Assembly: GCA_964521105.1 (NCBI GenBank)
Contig: CAZFPO010000081.1
Span: forward strand, 1-13,507
Direction: 5' to 3'
From: JAQUGA01 sp964521105
GTDB taxonomy: Bacteria; Bacteroidota; Bacteroidia; Bacteroidales; WCHB1-69
DNA length: 13,507 nt
Under the pieces are notes generated by a model. That model had not been told where the DNA came from, searched no databases, and saw only the letters and a program-made list of their open reading frames with translations. Positions 7,360-13,432 of the stretch are shown here, piece after piece (position 1 is the stretch's first letter; every line of letters begins with the position of its first letter). The position numbers were made by a program, and so were the translations under genes.

Positions 7360-8472
7360 ATGATTTACTTTGATAATGCAGCAACCACTCAGATTTTACC
7401 CGAAGTGCTTGACGAAATGAATAGAGTGTTTAAGGAAGCGTGGGGAAACCCCTCATCGGTTCATACTTTAGGACAAAAAGCAAAATTTGAGGTTGATAAT
7501 GCTCGCGAAAAAGTAGCCAATTTGTTATCGGCAAATCCTTCCGAAATATTTTTCACATCATCTGCAACCGAAGGAATTGGATTGATGTTGCCCAATATCG
7601 TAAAAACTGATGAAATTCAACATGTTATTACATCAGCTATTGAACATTCTGCCGTGTTGAAAACGCTCAAAAATATCGATGGAATTGAAATTCATTTTGT
7701 TAAATTACACGCTGAGGGTTCGACCGATATGTCGGATTTGAAAGAGAAACTTGAGAAAAATACAGGTAACAAACTTGTGGTTTTGATGCATGCCAATAAC
7801 GAAATTGGGAATTTATTGCCAGTAAAAAAAGTTTCGGAATTATGCAAGGAATTTAATGCACTTTTTTTTGTTGACATGGTTCAAACCGTTGGAAAATATA
7901 AAATTGCCTTGGATTCATTAAATATAGATTTTGCTGTGGCTTCGGGTCATAAGTTTCACGGTCCAAAAGGTGTGGGCATGTTGTTCGTGAAATCGGGCAA
8001 AGCATATCCTCCTTTACTTTTTGGTGGAAGTCAAGAGCGAAATATGCGTGCCGGAACCGAAAATACTCCAGCCATTGCCGGATTTGCAAAAGCCCTCGAA
8101 ATTGCTATGAGTGAAATTGATAATCAAATTAAAAATATTTCAGACTTAAAGTCATATTTTGTTCAAAAACTTAAATCCGAAATTCCAAATGTGAAGTTTA
8201 ATGGTAGTTCGGCGGAAGAGGGTTTATATTCCATTCTCAATGTCTCTTTACCAACAAAATTGTCGAATGAACTACTAAATATTAAGTTTGATATGGCTGG
8301 AATTGCCGTGTCGCAAGGGAGTGCTTGTTCTTCGGGCGTTAATAAACCCTCGTCAGTTATTCAACAATTGTATGGTGAAAACCGAAATGCCATACGTTTT
8401 TCATTTTCAAAATTCAATACCATGGATGAAGTGGATAAAGTTGTTGATTTTATCCTTATTTTAACTAATTAA
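7360..8472 (+). CDS. Cysteine desulfurase (NifS/IscS-like, class V aminotransferase fold)
   Basis: This 370-residue PLP enzyme takes sulfur from L-cysteine as an enzyme persulfide for Fe-S clusters or tRNA thiolation. It begins MIYFDNAATT, the usual NifS-family N terminus. His96 (SAIEHSAV) should stack on PLP, Asp172 and Gln175 (VDMVQT) contact the cofactor, and Lys198 (SGHKFHGPKG) is the Schiff-base lysine. Cys323 in SQGSACSSG is the persulfide cysteine on the mobile loop, as in group I enzymes. The phosphate-binding loop reads TSSATEG (66-72), where TSGATE is more common. No scaffold, ferredoxin or suf gene is adjacent, so it cannot be named iscS or nifS with confidence. It follows glmM after 5 nt and is probably co-transcribed with it. 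Confidence 0.9.
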   Translation: MIYFDNAATTQILPEVLDEMNRVFKEAWGNPSSVHTLGQKAKFEVDNAREKVANLLSANPSEIFFTSSATEGIGLMLPNIVKTDEIQHVITSAIEHSAVLKTLKNIDGIEIHFVKLHAEGSTDMSDLKEKLEKNTGNKLVVLMHANNEIGNLLPVKKVSELCKEFNALFFVDMVQTVGKYKIALDSLNIDFAVASGHKFHGPKGVGMLFVKSGKAYPPLLFGGSQERNMRAGTENTPAIAGFAKALEIAMSEIDNQIKNISDLKSYFVQKLKSEIPNVKFNGSSAEEGLYSILNVSLPTKLSNELLNIKFDMAGIAVSQGSACSSGVNKPSSVIQQLYGENRNAIRFSFSKFNTMDEVDKVVDFILILTN

Positions 8473-8563
8473 CTTTTAATTGTTTGTAAATCAATCCCAT
8501 TTTTGTAATGGTGTTAAAAAATATTTTTATTATTGCAAATTATTCATTGATTTTCTGATATTT

Positions 8564-8854
8564 ATGGCTAAGACAATTCAACGGAAAGCAAAATTAAAAA
8601 AAAAGAAAAAAATCAAGTTCTATAAGTTGAACATGATGATTTCCGAAAATCGTAAAAAACAGTTGGATTTGTATTGCAAAGCAAATAAAACAACAAAAAA
8701 TAAAGTGTTACGCCAAATTCTATCTAGTTTTTTAGATGAGAATTGTAAAAAAGATACCGAAAAAGGAAACGTAGTTTCGAAAAATCAATTAAAATTGTTT
8801 GACGTTGAAGGGTTTTATGATAAAGGAGGTGCACAGTTGACGTTTGATATGTAA
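8564..8854 (+). CDS. Small basic protein, ribbon-helix-helix-like, possible clamp-binding tail
   Basis: This 96-residue protein is not recognised as a named family. The first 18 residues are very lysine-rich (KAKLKKKKKIK). Residues 18-58 fit a ribbon-helix-helix layout: a strand KFYKLNMMI, a helix SENRKKQLDLYCKAN, a turn with KTTKN, and a second helix VLRQILSSFLDE. That suggests DNA binding. The tail contains QLKLF at 75-79, close to the bacterial sliding-clamp-binding pentapeptide QL[S/D]LF, followed by a charged C terminus. The frame is open back to a TTG at 8480, but the 28 extra residues look untranslated, so ATG 8564 is chosen. A weak -7 match, TATTATTG, lies at 8528-8535. It is followed by repeats and a terminator. 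Confidence 0.65.
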   Translation: MAKTIQRKAKLKKKKKIKFYKLNMMISENRKKQLDLYCKANKTTKNKVLRQILSSFLDENCKKDTEKGNVVSKNQLKLFDVEGFYDKGGAQLTFDM

Positions 8855-8856
8855 AG

Positions 8857-8932
8857 AGAGTTGAGAGTTAAGAGTTAAAAGTTAAGAGTTAAAAGTTTAG
8901 AGTTAAGAGTTAAAGTTTAGAGTTAAGAGTTA
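8857..8932. repeat. Heptanucleotide tandem repeat, unit AGAGTTA
   Basis: Eleven head-to-tail units start three bases after the stop codon of the RHH-like gene. They run AGAGTTG, AGAGTTA x2, AAAGTTA, AGAGTTA, AAAGTTT, AGAGTTA x2, a hexamer AAGTTT, then AGAGTTA x2. Two more units (AGAGTTA AGAGTTT) occur at 8969-8982, beyond a hairpin. There are no spacers, so this is not a CRISPR. It is non-coding and in the 3' region of convergent genes. Confidence 0.9.
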
Positions 8933-8968
8933 AAAACGGAGGTTGAGGCTCTCGAAACCGAAGTTTTT
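8932..8968. repeat. Hairpin element interrupting the heptamer array
   Basis: AAAAAC (8932-8937) pairs with GTTTTT (8963-8968), and GGTT (8941-8944) pairs with AACC (8956-8959). A 3-nt internal loop lies between the stems. The inner part GGTTGAG...TCGAAACC resembles a GC-rich repeat that I recall as common in Bacteroidota, and also loosely resembles 13391-13415 in this window. Heptamer units lie on both sides of it. Confidence 0.55.
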
Positions 8969-8993
8969 AGAGTTAAGAGTTTGCAAGATATTT

Positions 8994-9038
8994 AAAAAAA
9001 AACAAGAGCTTTCATTTAGAATGCTCTTGTTTTTTTTG
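8994..9038. terminator. Bidirectional intrinsic terminator
   Basis: AACAAGAGC (9001-9009) and GCTCTTGTT (9023-9031) form a perfect 9-bp stem, extended by an A-run (8994-9000) and a T-run (9030-9037). The 13-nt loop is AT-rich. The T-run on either strand makes it work both ways. It separates the convergent RHH-like gene (ends 8854) and the beta-barrel gene (ends 9047). Confidence 0.88.
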
Positions 9039-9046
9039 GTTAATGA

Positions 9047-9541
9047 TTAAAATGAGTACCCAATTCTAAATGAAATAAGATTTGAATGTGCATTTTTGTA
9101 CATTATCATTTCGTATCTACCTGATATTTCAATTAAATCTTCAATTTTATATCCAGCACCAACCGAAAATCCAAAATTTGTATTACTCGATTTAATAGTG
9201 CTATTTAAAACATTTACCCTTGACCTCGAATGTACTAATCCTAAGTGTGCTTCAGGATAAAATCCGTTGCCATCTCCGTTAATGTAATACCTTCCTACAG
9301 CCATAATTGGAATTTGAAGATGAAGATAATCTGAGGTTAAACTAAATCTCATTCCTGCGTTTACTCCCATTCCAATTGCTCCATCAACATCGTAAATGTA
9401 AGTGGCAGAGCCACCAATCATTGGTTTGGAGTTTTCGGCTGTTGGAATTACTAAATCAGCGTTAATAGTTGCTTGTGCAATAATGTTTCCAAATGCAAAG
9501 ACCATTAATAATGCGAAAATGGTTAAAGTTTTTTTAATCAT
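9047..9541 (-). CDS. Small outer-membrane beta-barrel protein
   Basis: This 164-residue protein has a signal peptide (MIKKTLTIFALLMVFAFGNIIAQA, cleavage likely after Ala22 or Ala24). The mature part of about 140 residues alternates polar and hydrophobic residues with many glycines and tyrosines. Examples are IGMGVNAGMRFSL, LQIPIMAVGRYYI, TNFGFSVGAGYKI and ISGRYEMIMY. It ends in SFRIGYSF. The aromatic C-terminal residue and strand pattern are typical of outer-membrane beta-barrels, and the length fits a small barrel of about eight strands. No specific function can be assigned. It has its own full promoter (9618-9648) with a leader of about 70 nt, and a terminator after it. Confidence 0.8.
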   Translation of the reverse strand: MIKKTLTIFALLMVFAFGNIIAQATINADLVIPTAENSKPMIGGSATYIYDVDGAIGMGVNAGMRFSLTSDYLHLQIPIMAVGRYYINGDGNGFYPEAHLGLVHSRSRVNVLNSTIKSSNTNFGFSVGAGYKIEDLIEISGRYEMIMYKNAHSNLISFRIGYSF

Positions 9542-9617
9542 AGTGTTTTGTTTTTCGTTTTACCTACTCATTTGGCTTTTCGGTTTCCGCCATTAATTTG
9601 TTAGTTTGTATTAATTA

Positions 9618-9648
9618 CAAAAATATGTAATTTTTTTATATAGGCAAA
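9618..9648 (-). promoter_or_regulatory. Bacteroidota-type promoter of the beta-barrel gene
   Basis: Read on the minus strand, TTTG (9648-9645), exactly 19 nt, then TATTTTTG (9625-9618) match the -33/-7 consensus in full. The start of transcription would be near 9612, giving a leader of about 70 nt before the ATG at 9541. That is longer than the leaders of glmM and rimO. Confidence 0.75.
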
Positions 9649-9688
9649 CATTTAATATTTTTTTATTTTAATTAGTTATTATAATTGA

Positions 9689-9719
9689 AAAAGGAAATTG
9701 CATTAAGCGATTTCCTTTT
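9689..9719. terminator. Hairpin, probable terminator
   Basis: AAAAGGAAAT (9689-9698) and ATTTCCTTTT (9710-9719) pair perfectly around an 11-nt loop. It lies about 60 nt past the stop of the lipoprotein gene on the minus strand, before the beta-barrel promoter. The stem's own U-rich 3' arm would serve as the U tract on that strand. The stem is AT-rich, so the strength is uncertain. Confidence 0.6.
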
Positions 9720-9778
9720 CAATATATTGCTTTTCAAAATAAAACGCCATGTCTTATTGTGAAAACAAGTGGCTGTAT

Positions 9779-10105
9779 TTACTTCTTTTTGACTTCTGTA
9801 ACTCGAATTAAAGTGCCCGTCATGCACTTGCTTTTCATGTCGGTTAACACATCAAATGTGAATTCAATTTTTTGTCCATCAACTAAAAAGTCTGCGGGTA
9901 AGTCTTTTGGCTCATATTTTTTACCATCAGCGGTTTCAATTACCCAAGCACATGCACCCAACATATTCGGAAGTTTTTTTACGGTTCCTTGAGTCATTAC
10001 TTTATCAGTTTTTGTTTTGTCGGTTTTTTTGCAACATTTGCAGCTATTGAATGAGATAGAAGCAATTAAAACCAGAATAATTAGTGTTAAATTAGTTTTT
10101 TTCAT
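9779..10105 (-). CDS. Probable small lipoprotein of unknown function
   Basis: This 108-residue protein starts with a basic-hydrophobic signal (MKKTNLTLIILVLIASISFNSC). Cys22 is a candidate lipidation site, though the residue at -3 is Phe, so the lipobox is imperfect. Cys24 and Cys25 follow directly. A lysine/threonine-rich linker (26-36) leads to a compact, probably beta-rich domain. It has QGTVKK (39-44), ACAWVIETADGKKYEP (51-66), GQKIEFTFDVL (77-87) and KCMTGTLIRVTEV (93-105). Cys52 and Cys94 could form a disulfide. The layout recalls small OB-like envelope domains, but I do not recognise a family. It lies 12 nt after the YKSDA-repeat gene and is probably co-transcribed with it. Confidence 0.75.
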   Translation of the reverse strand: MKKTNLTLIILVLIASISFNSCKCCKKTDKTKTDKVMTQGTVKKLPNMLGACAWVIETADGKKYEPKDLPADFLVDGQKIEFTFDVLTDMKSKCMTGTLIRVTEVKKK

Positions 10106-10117
10106 TTTGGGGAAATT

Positions 10118-10468
10118 TTAATACATTAATTGTTTTTTAGAGCTGTTTTTCCAACCAGCGTCGCTTTTGTAATCCGAAAAATAGATTACTAAATCAGCAT
10201 CGCTTTTGTAATCGCAAAGGAAAATAGTTTTATCGGCATCACTTTTATAGTCGCAGAAAAACCATAAACCATTGTTGCCACTAGCATCACTTTTATACTG
10301 ACATTTGTAAACAACCAAATCAGCATCGCTTTTGTACTTTGCAACATACACTTTTACTTTTGCATCGCTCTTGTATTGACAGCTAAAAACTTTTTGGGCA
10401 GTACTACTCCCTGCTGTAAATACGATAAAAAATAACACACTGACAAGGGTGATAATTGTTTTTTTCAT
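10118..10468 (-). CDS. Exported YKSDA-repeat protein
   Basis: This 116-residue protein has a signal peptide (cleavage likely after Ala24, STA-Q). The mature chain is made almost wholly of six YKSDA motifs, with Tyr at 32, 45, 58, 74, 87 and 100. The period is 13 residues, with one 16-residue step. Between motifs stands a short strand of the form D-L/K-V/I-x-Y/F. The residue two before Tyr is Cys in four of the six copies (30, 56, 72, 85). The codons of the motif vary synonymously between copies while the amino acids do not. This looks like the small KSDA-repeat proteins I recall from Bacteroidota, filed as a domain of unknown function. The family number was not checked. It is the first gene of a pair with the lipoprotein and divergent from rimO. 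Confidence 0.8.
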   Translation of the reverse strand: MKKTIITLVSVLFFIVFTAGSSTAQKVFSCQYKSDAKVKVYVAKYKSDADLVVYKCQYKSDASGNNGLWFFCDYKSDADKTIFLCDYKSDADLVIYFSDYKSDAGWKNSSKKQLMY

Positions 10469-10554
10469 AGTTTTTAATTTTTTTGAAGAGCTAAAAATAC
10501 AACAAAAATTAATCCAAGATATTTTTTTGAAAGAAAATTGTACTATTGATTGTG

Positions 10555-10562
10555 TACCTTTG
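10555..10562 (+). promoter_or_regulatory. -7 promoter element of rimO
   Basis: TACCTTTG matches TAnnTTTG exactly, 14 nt before the ATG at 10577. No TTTG stands at the 19-nt distance upstream, so the -33 part is not supported. It lies inside the upstream in-frame extension that begins with TTG at 10550, which argues against that start. Confidence 0.6.
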
Positions 10563-10576
10563 CAAAAAAAACTTTC

Positions 10577-11857
10577 ATGAGCGTAAATATTATCACTTTA
10601 GGTTGTTCCAAAAATACTGTCGATTCCGAAGCATTAGCAGCTAATATTTTAAACAACGGCATTTCTGTCGAACATGAATATAACGATGGAGATACTGTTA
10701 TCATAAATACGTGTGGTTTTATTAATGATGCAAAAGAACAATCGATTGATACAATATTGGTTTATTGTGAGCTAAAGAAAAAAAAGAAGATAAAAACCTT
10801 AATCGTAATGGGCTGTTTGGTTGAGCGTTTTAAAAATGAATTAGCAAAAGAAATTAGCGAAGTTGATGCTTGGTTTGGTGTGAACGATTGGAATGAAATT
10901 TTAGAGTTTGTAACCAAGGATAAAAAACAATATTCATTGATTGATAGAGAATTAAGTAATCAATCGCACTATGCTTATTTAAAAATCTCCGAAGGATGCA
11001 ATCGCAGATGTTCGTTTTGTGCAATTCCGTATATCCGTGGAAAACATATTTCACGAACAATTGAATCCTTGGTTGAAGAATCAGAAGCATTGGCTGCAAA
11101 AGGCGTTAAAGAACTAATCATTATCGCTCAAGATATTACGGTTTTCGGACTTGATTTATACAAAAAGCAATCGTTGGCTGAGTTAATTGAAAGACTCTCG
11201 GAAATCAAAGGTATAGAGTGGATTCGACTTCATTACGCTTATCCTGTTATGTTTCCAGTTGAAGTTCTTCATTTGATGAATTCAAACCCGAAATTGTGTA
11301 AATATTTAGACATTCCCTTGCAACATATTAGTGAAGCTTTACTGAATAGCATGAATCGCGGTCATGGAAAAGACGATACAATTGCTTTATTGAAACAAAT
11401 AAAAACGATTGTTCCTGATATTTCATTGCGAACTACCTTCATTGTTGGATATCCTGGAGAAACACCTTCACAATTTAAAGAATTATTGGAATTTATCAAA
11501 GAATTCAAGTTTGATAGGGTAGGAGCATTTCCTTACTCGGAGGAAGAAGGAACTCCAGCTGCTGAATTGAAAGATTCGATTTCTTCGATTTTAAAAATGC
11601 GTCGTTTGGATGAACTGATGGCAATTCAACAGGAAATTTCCTTAGAACGAAATGAGCTGTTTATTGGGAAACAGTTAAACGTGATTATTGATAGTTTTGA
11701 AGATGGAATTTACTTTGCACGCACCGAATTTGATTCTCCCGAAGTGGATAATCAAGTGCTAATTGAAACCGATCAGGAATTAACGATTGGGAATTTTTAT
11801 ACGGTGAAAATTACGGGTGCCGATTATTTTGATTTGGATGCTGAAATTGTCCGTTAA
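10577..11857 (+). CDS. rimO: Ribosomal protein S12 methylthiotransferase RimO
   Basis: This 426-residue radical-SAM enzyme adds a methylthio group to a conserved aspartate of ribosomal protein S12 in the cytoplasm. The N-terminal methylthiotransferase domain holds three Fe-S cysteines: Cys10 (LGCSKNTVDSE), Cys46 (NTCGF) and Cys80 (MGCLVERF). The radical SAM domain has EGCNRRCSFCAIP, with Cys141, Cys145 and Cys148. FIVGYPGETPSQF (288-300) and AFPYSEEEGTPAA (317-329) follow, then a TRAM domain at about 364-426. LGCSKNTVDSE and FPYSEEEGT separate RimO from MiaB. The start at 10577 (MSVNIITLGC) is chosen over TTG 10550 because the promoter overlaps the extension. One base after the stop codon begins a palindromic repeat that may end the transcript. 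Confidence 0.93.
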   Translation: MSVNIITLGCSKNTVDSEALAANILNNGISVEHEYNDGDTVIINTCGFINDAKEQSIDTILVYCELKKKKKIKTLIVMGCLVERFKNELAKEISEVDAWFGVNDWNEILEFVTKDKKQYSLIDRELSNQSHYAYLKISEGCNRRCSFCAIPYIRGKHISRTIESLVEESEALAAKGVKELIIIAQDITVFGLDLYKKQSLAELIERLSEIKGIEWIRLHYAYPVMFPVEVLHLMNSNPKLCKYLDIPLQHISEALLNSMNRGHGKDDTIALLKQIKTIVPDISLRTTFIVGYPGETPSQFKELLEFIKEFKFDRVGAFPYSEEEGTPAAELKDSISSILKMRRLDELMAIQQEISLERNELFIGKQLNVIIDSFEDGIYFARTEFDSPEVDNQVLIETDQELTIGNFYTVKITGADYFDLDAEIVR

Positions 11858-11887
11858 CAAGTTGTCCCCCGACTACTACGGCAATTG
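11858..11887 (+). repeat. Truncated copy of the palindromic repeat
   Basis: CAAGTTGTCCCCCGACTA, followed by CTACGGCAATTG, equals the left half of the full element at 11894 with one change. The right arm is missing. It begins directly after the rimO stop codon. Confidence 0.8.
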
Positions 11888-11893
11888 TTGTAA

Positions 11894-11947
11894 CAAGTCG
11901 TCCCCCGACTACTACGGCAATAGCGGATATAGTCGGAGGACGACTTT
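11894..11947. repeat. Palindromic repeat (REP/MITE-like), full copy
   Basis: The left arm AAGTCGTCCCCCGACTA (11895-11911) and right arm TAGTCGGAGGACGACTT (11930-11946) pair over 17 bp with a single mismatch, around an 18-nt loop. It is markedly GC-rich for this window. It lies between the convergent rimO and the 170-residue exported-protein gene, where it may act as a two-way transcription stop. Another copy, in the same orientation, is at 13341-13385. Confidence 0.88.
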
Positions 11948-11958
11948 GCTTTCAAAAA

Positions 11959-12471
11959 TCAAAAAAGACACTCTAAAACACTACTACAGCCAATTGTATA
12001 CTTTTTTTCAACAATGCTTTCTTTTAATTTTTGTTTTGTTTTAATATTTCCAACTTGTACGAAATAAAGATGCAATACCTCGTCATTTTTAAGCTCGACT
12101 AAAATTGTTCTCTTTTTAATTGCTCGTCCACCAATGAAATATTTAATTAGCCAATAATTTTCTACATTAAAAGCGAAAACCAATCTTCTATCTGGTAATT
12201 TTCTATTTTTTAAATCTGTTCTATTATATTTTCCTCTAAAGTCAGCAATATCAACAATAAAACCACTCCGTTTATTGATTTCATTAAAAATACAGCTAGG
12301 AATTTTCTTTTTCTTGTTAACCTTTATAACTTCTGACTTAGTAAAATGCATTAAAATAAAATCTATAGTGTCTTTCTCAAGCATTTGTGAAAAACAATTA
12401 TAATTTGTCACAAACAACATCAATATTATAAGTATTGTTTGTTTAATTATTAGCTTTTTGTTTACTGTCAT
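11959..12471 (-). CDS. Exported protein of unknown function
   Basis: This 170-residue, very basic protein has a hydrophobic N-terminal segment (residues 8-22, IIKQTILIILMLFVT). It is either a cleaved signal peptide ending near NCFSQ or an anchor. The mature part contains ADFRGKYNRTDLKNRKLPDRRLVFAF and RTILVELKNDEVLHLYFVQ, a mixed pattern with several predicted strands. I do not recognise a family. The last residues are CSSVLECLF, which makes two cysteines near the end. It follows the 219-codon frame on the same strand after 74 nt and stops 12 nt beyond the palindromic repeat. The signal sequence and length support a real gene, but no homologue is recalled. Confidence 0.6.
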   Translation of the reverse strand: MTVNKKLIIKQTILIILMLFVTNYNCFSQMLEKDTIDFILMHFTKSEVIKVNKKKKIPSCIFNEINKRSGFIVDIADFRGKYNRTDLKNRKLPDRRLVFAFNVENYWLIKYFIGGRAIKKRTILVELKNDEVLHLYFVQVGNIKTKQKLKESIVEKKYTIGCSSVLECLF

Positions 12472-12545
12472 TTCTAATTTTATGTATTAGTTACAAATAA
12501 ATTTAGATACTCTATCAACGTCTATTTCAGAAAATGAAATTGTGT

Positions 12546-13181
12546 TCACCAATTTAATGAAAATGCATTAAGATTCAAAAACCAAGGGCGTTCCTTAATT
12601 GGTTTTTTCACTTTACATTTAAAATAGCCAAAAGTATTTTCTGTAATTTTAATGTTTGCAAGACCAGTATCAGATTTAGTTCTAACTTGGCATAATAGAG
12701 TGTCAAAAATGGCTATAACTTTTCCGTATATTATTTCGTCTATCTCAGGTTTAATATTTCTCAATTCTAATTTTACGTATTGAGGTTCAATATTCCAATA
12801 ATCTATATCATTTCCAAATATAAGTCTTGATGTTAGTGTGTCAGTAACTAACAAACTCAATTCTCTATATTCCCAATGACTACTATTTGTCAGTTTTATC
12901 AAGAGCCTATTTGAGTCAAAGGTGCAATTGCAATTTTCTAGTAACGTCACATTTAACAAATCAATATTATTTGCTTTTTTGTTTCTGCTTGTTCTTTCAA
13001 TGTTCACCCAAGCTTGATTTACTGAATCATTATGAGGAAAATAATTTAAATTTGGAAAATCATAAAGTTCATCTTCAACCAAAATTGAATTTTTAATTCT
13101 AATGTCACCTTGGTTATCTCCTTTTTTCGTACATGACTGTAATAAAAATGATAATATAACTAATAAAAGGAGCTGTTTCAT
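12546..13181 (-). CDS. Probable lipoprotein of unknown function
   Basis: Starting at ATG 13181, this is a 211-residue protein with a good lipoprotein signal, MKQLLLLVILSFLLQSC, in which Cys17 of LQSC is the lipid site. An upstream ATG at 13205 would add eight residues. A -7 promoter element at 13207-13214 puts the transcript start near 13200, so the shorter form is preferred. The mature part has an ENCNC motif, alternating strand-like segments (RLLIKL, ELSLLVTDTL, QYVKLELRNI, GKVIAIFDTL) and ends KERPWFLNLNAFSLNW. It is probably beta-rich and anchored in the envelope. No family is recognised. It is upstream of the exported-protein gene on the same strand. Confidence 0.65.
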   Translation of the reverse strand: MKQLLLLVILSFLLQSCTKKGDNQGDIRIKNSILVEDELYDFPNLNYFPHNDSVNQAWVNIERTSRNKKANNIDLLNVTLLENCNCTFDSNRLLIKLTNSSHWEYRELSLLVTDTLTSRLIFGNDIDYWNIEPQYVKLELRNIKPEIDEIIYGKVIAIFDTLLCQVRTKSDTGLANIKITENTFGYFKCKVKKPIKERPWFLNLNAFSLNW

Positions 13182-13206
13182 AAAATAAATCGTTTGACTT
13201 ATCATA

Positions 13207-13214
13207 CAAAGATA
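13207..13214 (-). promoter_or_regulatory. -7 promoter element of the lipoprotein gene
   Basis: On the minus strand this reads TATCTTTG, a full match to TAnnTTTG, 26 nt before the ATG at 13181. The -33 position is only TTTA with an 18-nt spacer. It probably drives both genes down to 11959. Confidence 0.55.
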
Positions 13215-13340
13215 TAAAATAATTCTTTACATTAAAACCATACCACTTAACTGCACCAAAAATCAAAAAAATATTGCTATCCTCTCGCAAAAAGTTTTCA
13301 TCAAAAAAAAGTGAAAAAAAAGGTGCCTGCAAGTCGGCAC

Positions 13341-13385
13341 AAGTCGTCCCCCGACTACTACGGCAATTGCGGCTATAGTCGGAGG
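13341..13385. repeat. Palindromic repeat, second copy
   Basis: AAGTCGTCCCCCGACTA (13341-13357) is identical to the left arm at 11895. The right arm keeps only TAGTCGGAGG (13376-13385), then diverges. The 18-nt loop contains the self-complementary GCAATTGC. The orientation is the same as the copies after rimO. In front of it GTGCC (13323-13327) and GGCAC (13336-13340) form a small extra hairpin. Confidence 0.8.
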
Positions 13386-13388
13386 CTT

Positions 13389-13432
13389 TCGGTCGTCGAG
13401 CGGAGCCGAGACGCCATAATGTCGCTCCTACG
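13389..13432. repeat. GC-rich repeat fragment
   Basis: The sequence GTCGTCGAGCGGAGCCGAG, continuing to GTCGCTCCTACG, is strongly GC-rich beside AT-rich DNA. It resembles the GTTGAGCGGAGTCGAAAC-type intergenic repeats I recall in this phylum. With the palindrome in front it forms a composite repeat block. The whole gene-free stretch 13206-13507 otherwise holds only promoter elements and A/T tracts. Confidence 0.5.

Noticed and set aside
7360..8472. Assigning the desulfurase to iscS or nifS
   Set aside because: All catalytic residues are present, but no scaffold or partner gene is adjacent, so the symbol was left empty.
8480..8563. TTG-started N-terminal extension of the RHH-like protein
   Set aside because: The extra 28 residues are aromatic/cysteine-rich and unlike the basic protein that follows. 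A good ATG exists at 8564.
8857..8982. CRISPR-like array
   Set aside because: The units are 7 nt with no spacers and no cas genes are nearby, so it is a simple tandem repeat.
8564..9541. Toxin-antitoxin reading of the RHH-like gene and its neighbour
   Set aside because: The only neighbour downstream is convergent and encodes an outer-membrane-type protein. No toxin-sized partner overlaps or follows on the same strand.
10469..10549. Promoter for the YKSDA-repeat gene
   Set aside because: The best minus-strand match (near 10503-10511) has TA and TTTG separated by three rather than two bases and no -33 partner, so it was not listed.
11817..12044. Plus-strand frame running from the end of rimO through the palindromic repeats
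   Set aside because: Its repeated peptide (SPDYYGN) is only a translation of the two DNA repeat copies, and it overlaps real genes on both sides.
13114..13332. 72-codon minus-strand frame upstream of and overlapping the lipoprotein start
   Set aside because: It spans the -7 promoter element and overlaps the lipoprotein gene in another frame. No signal or domain is seen.
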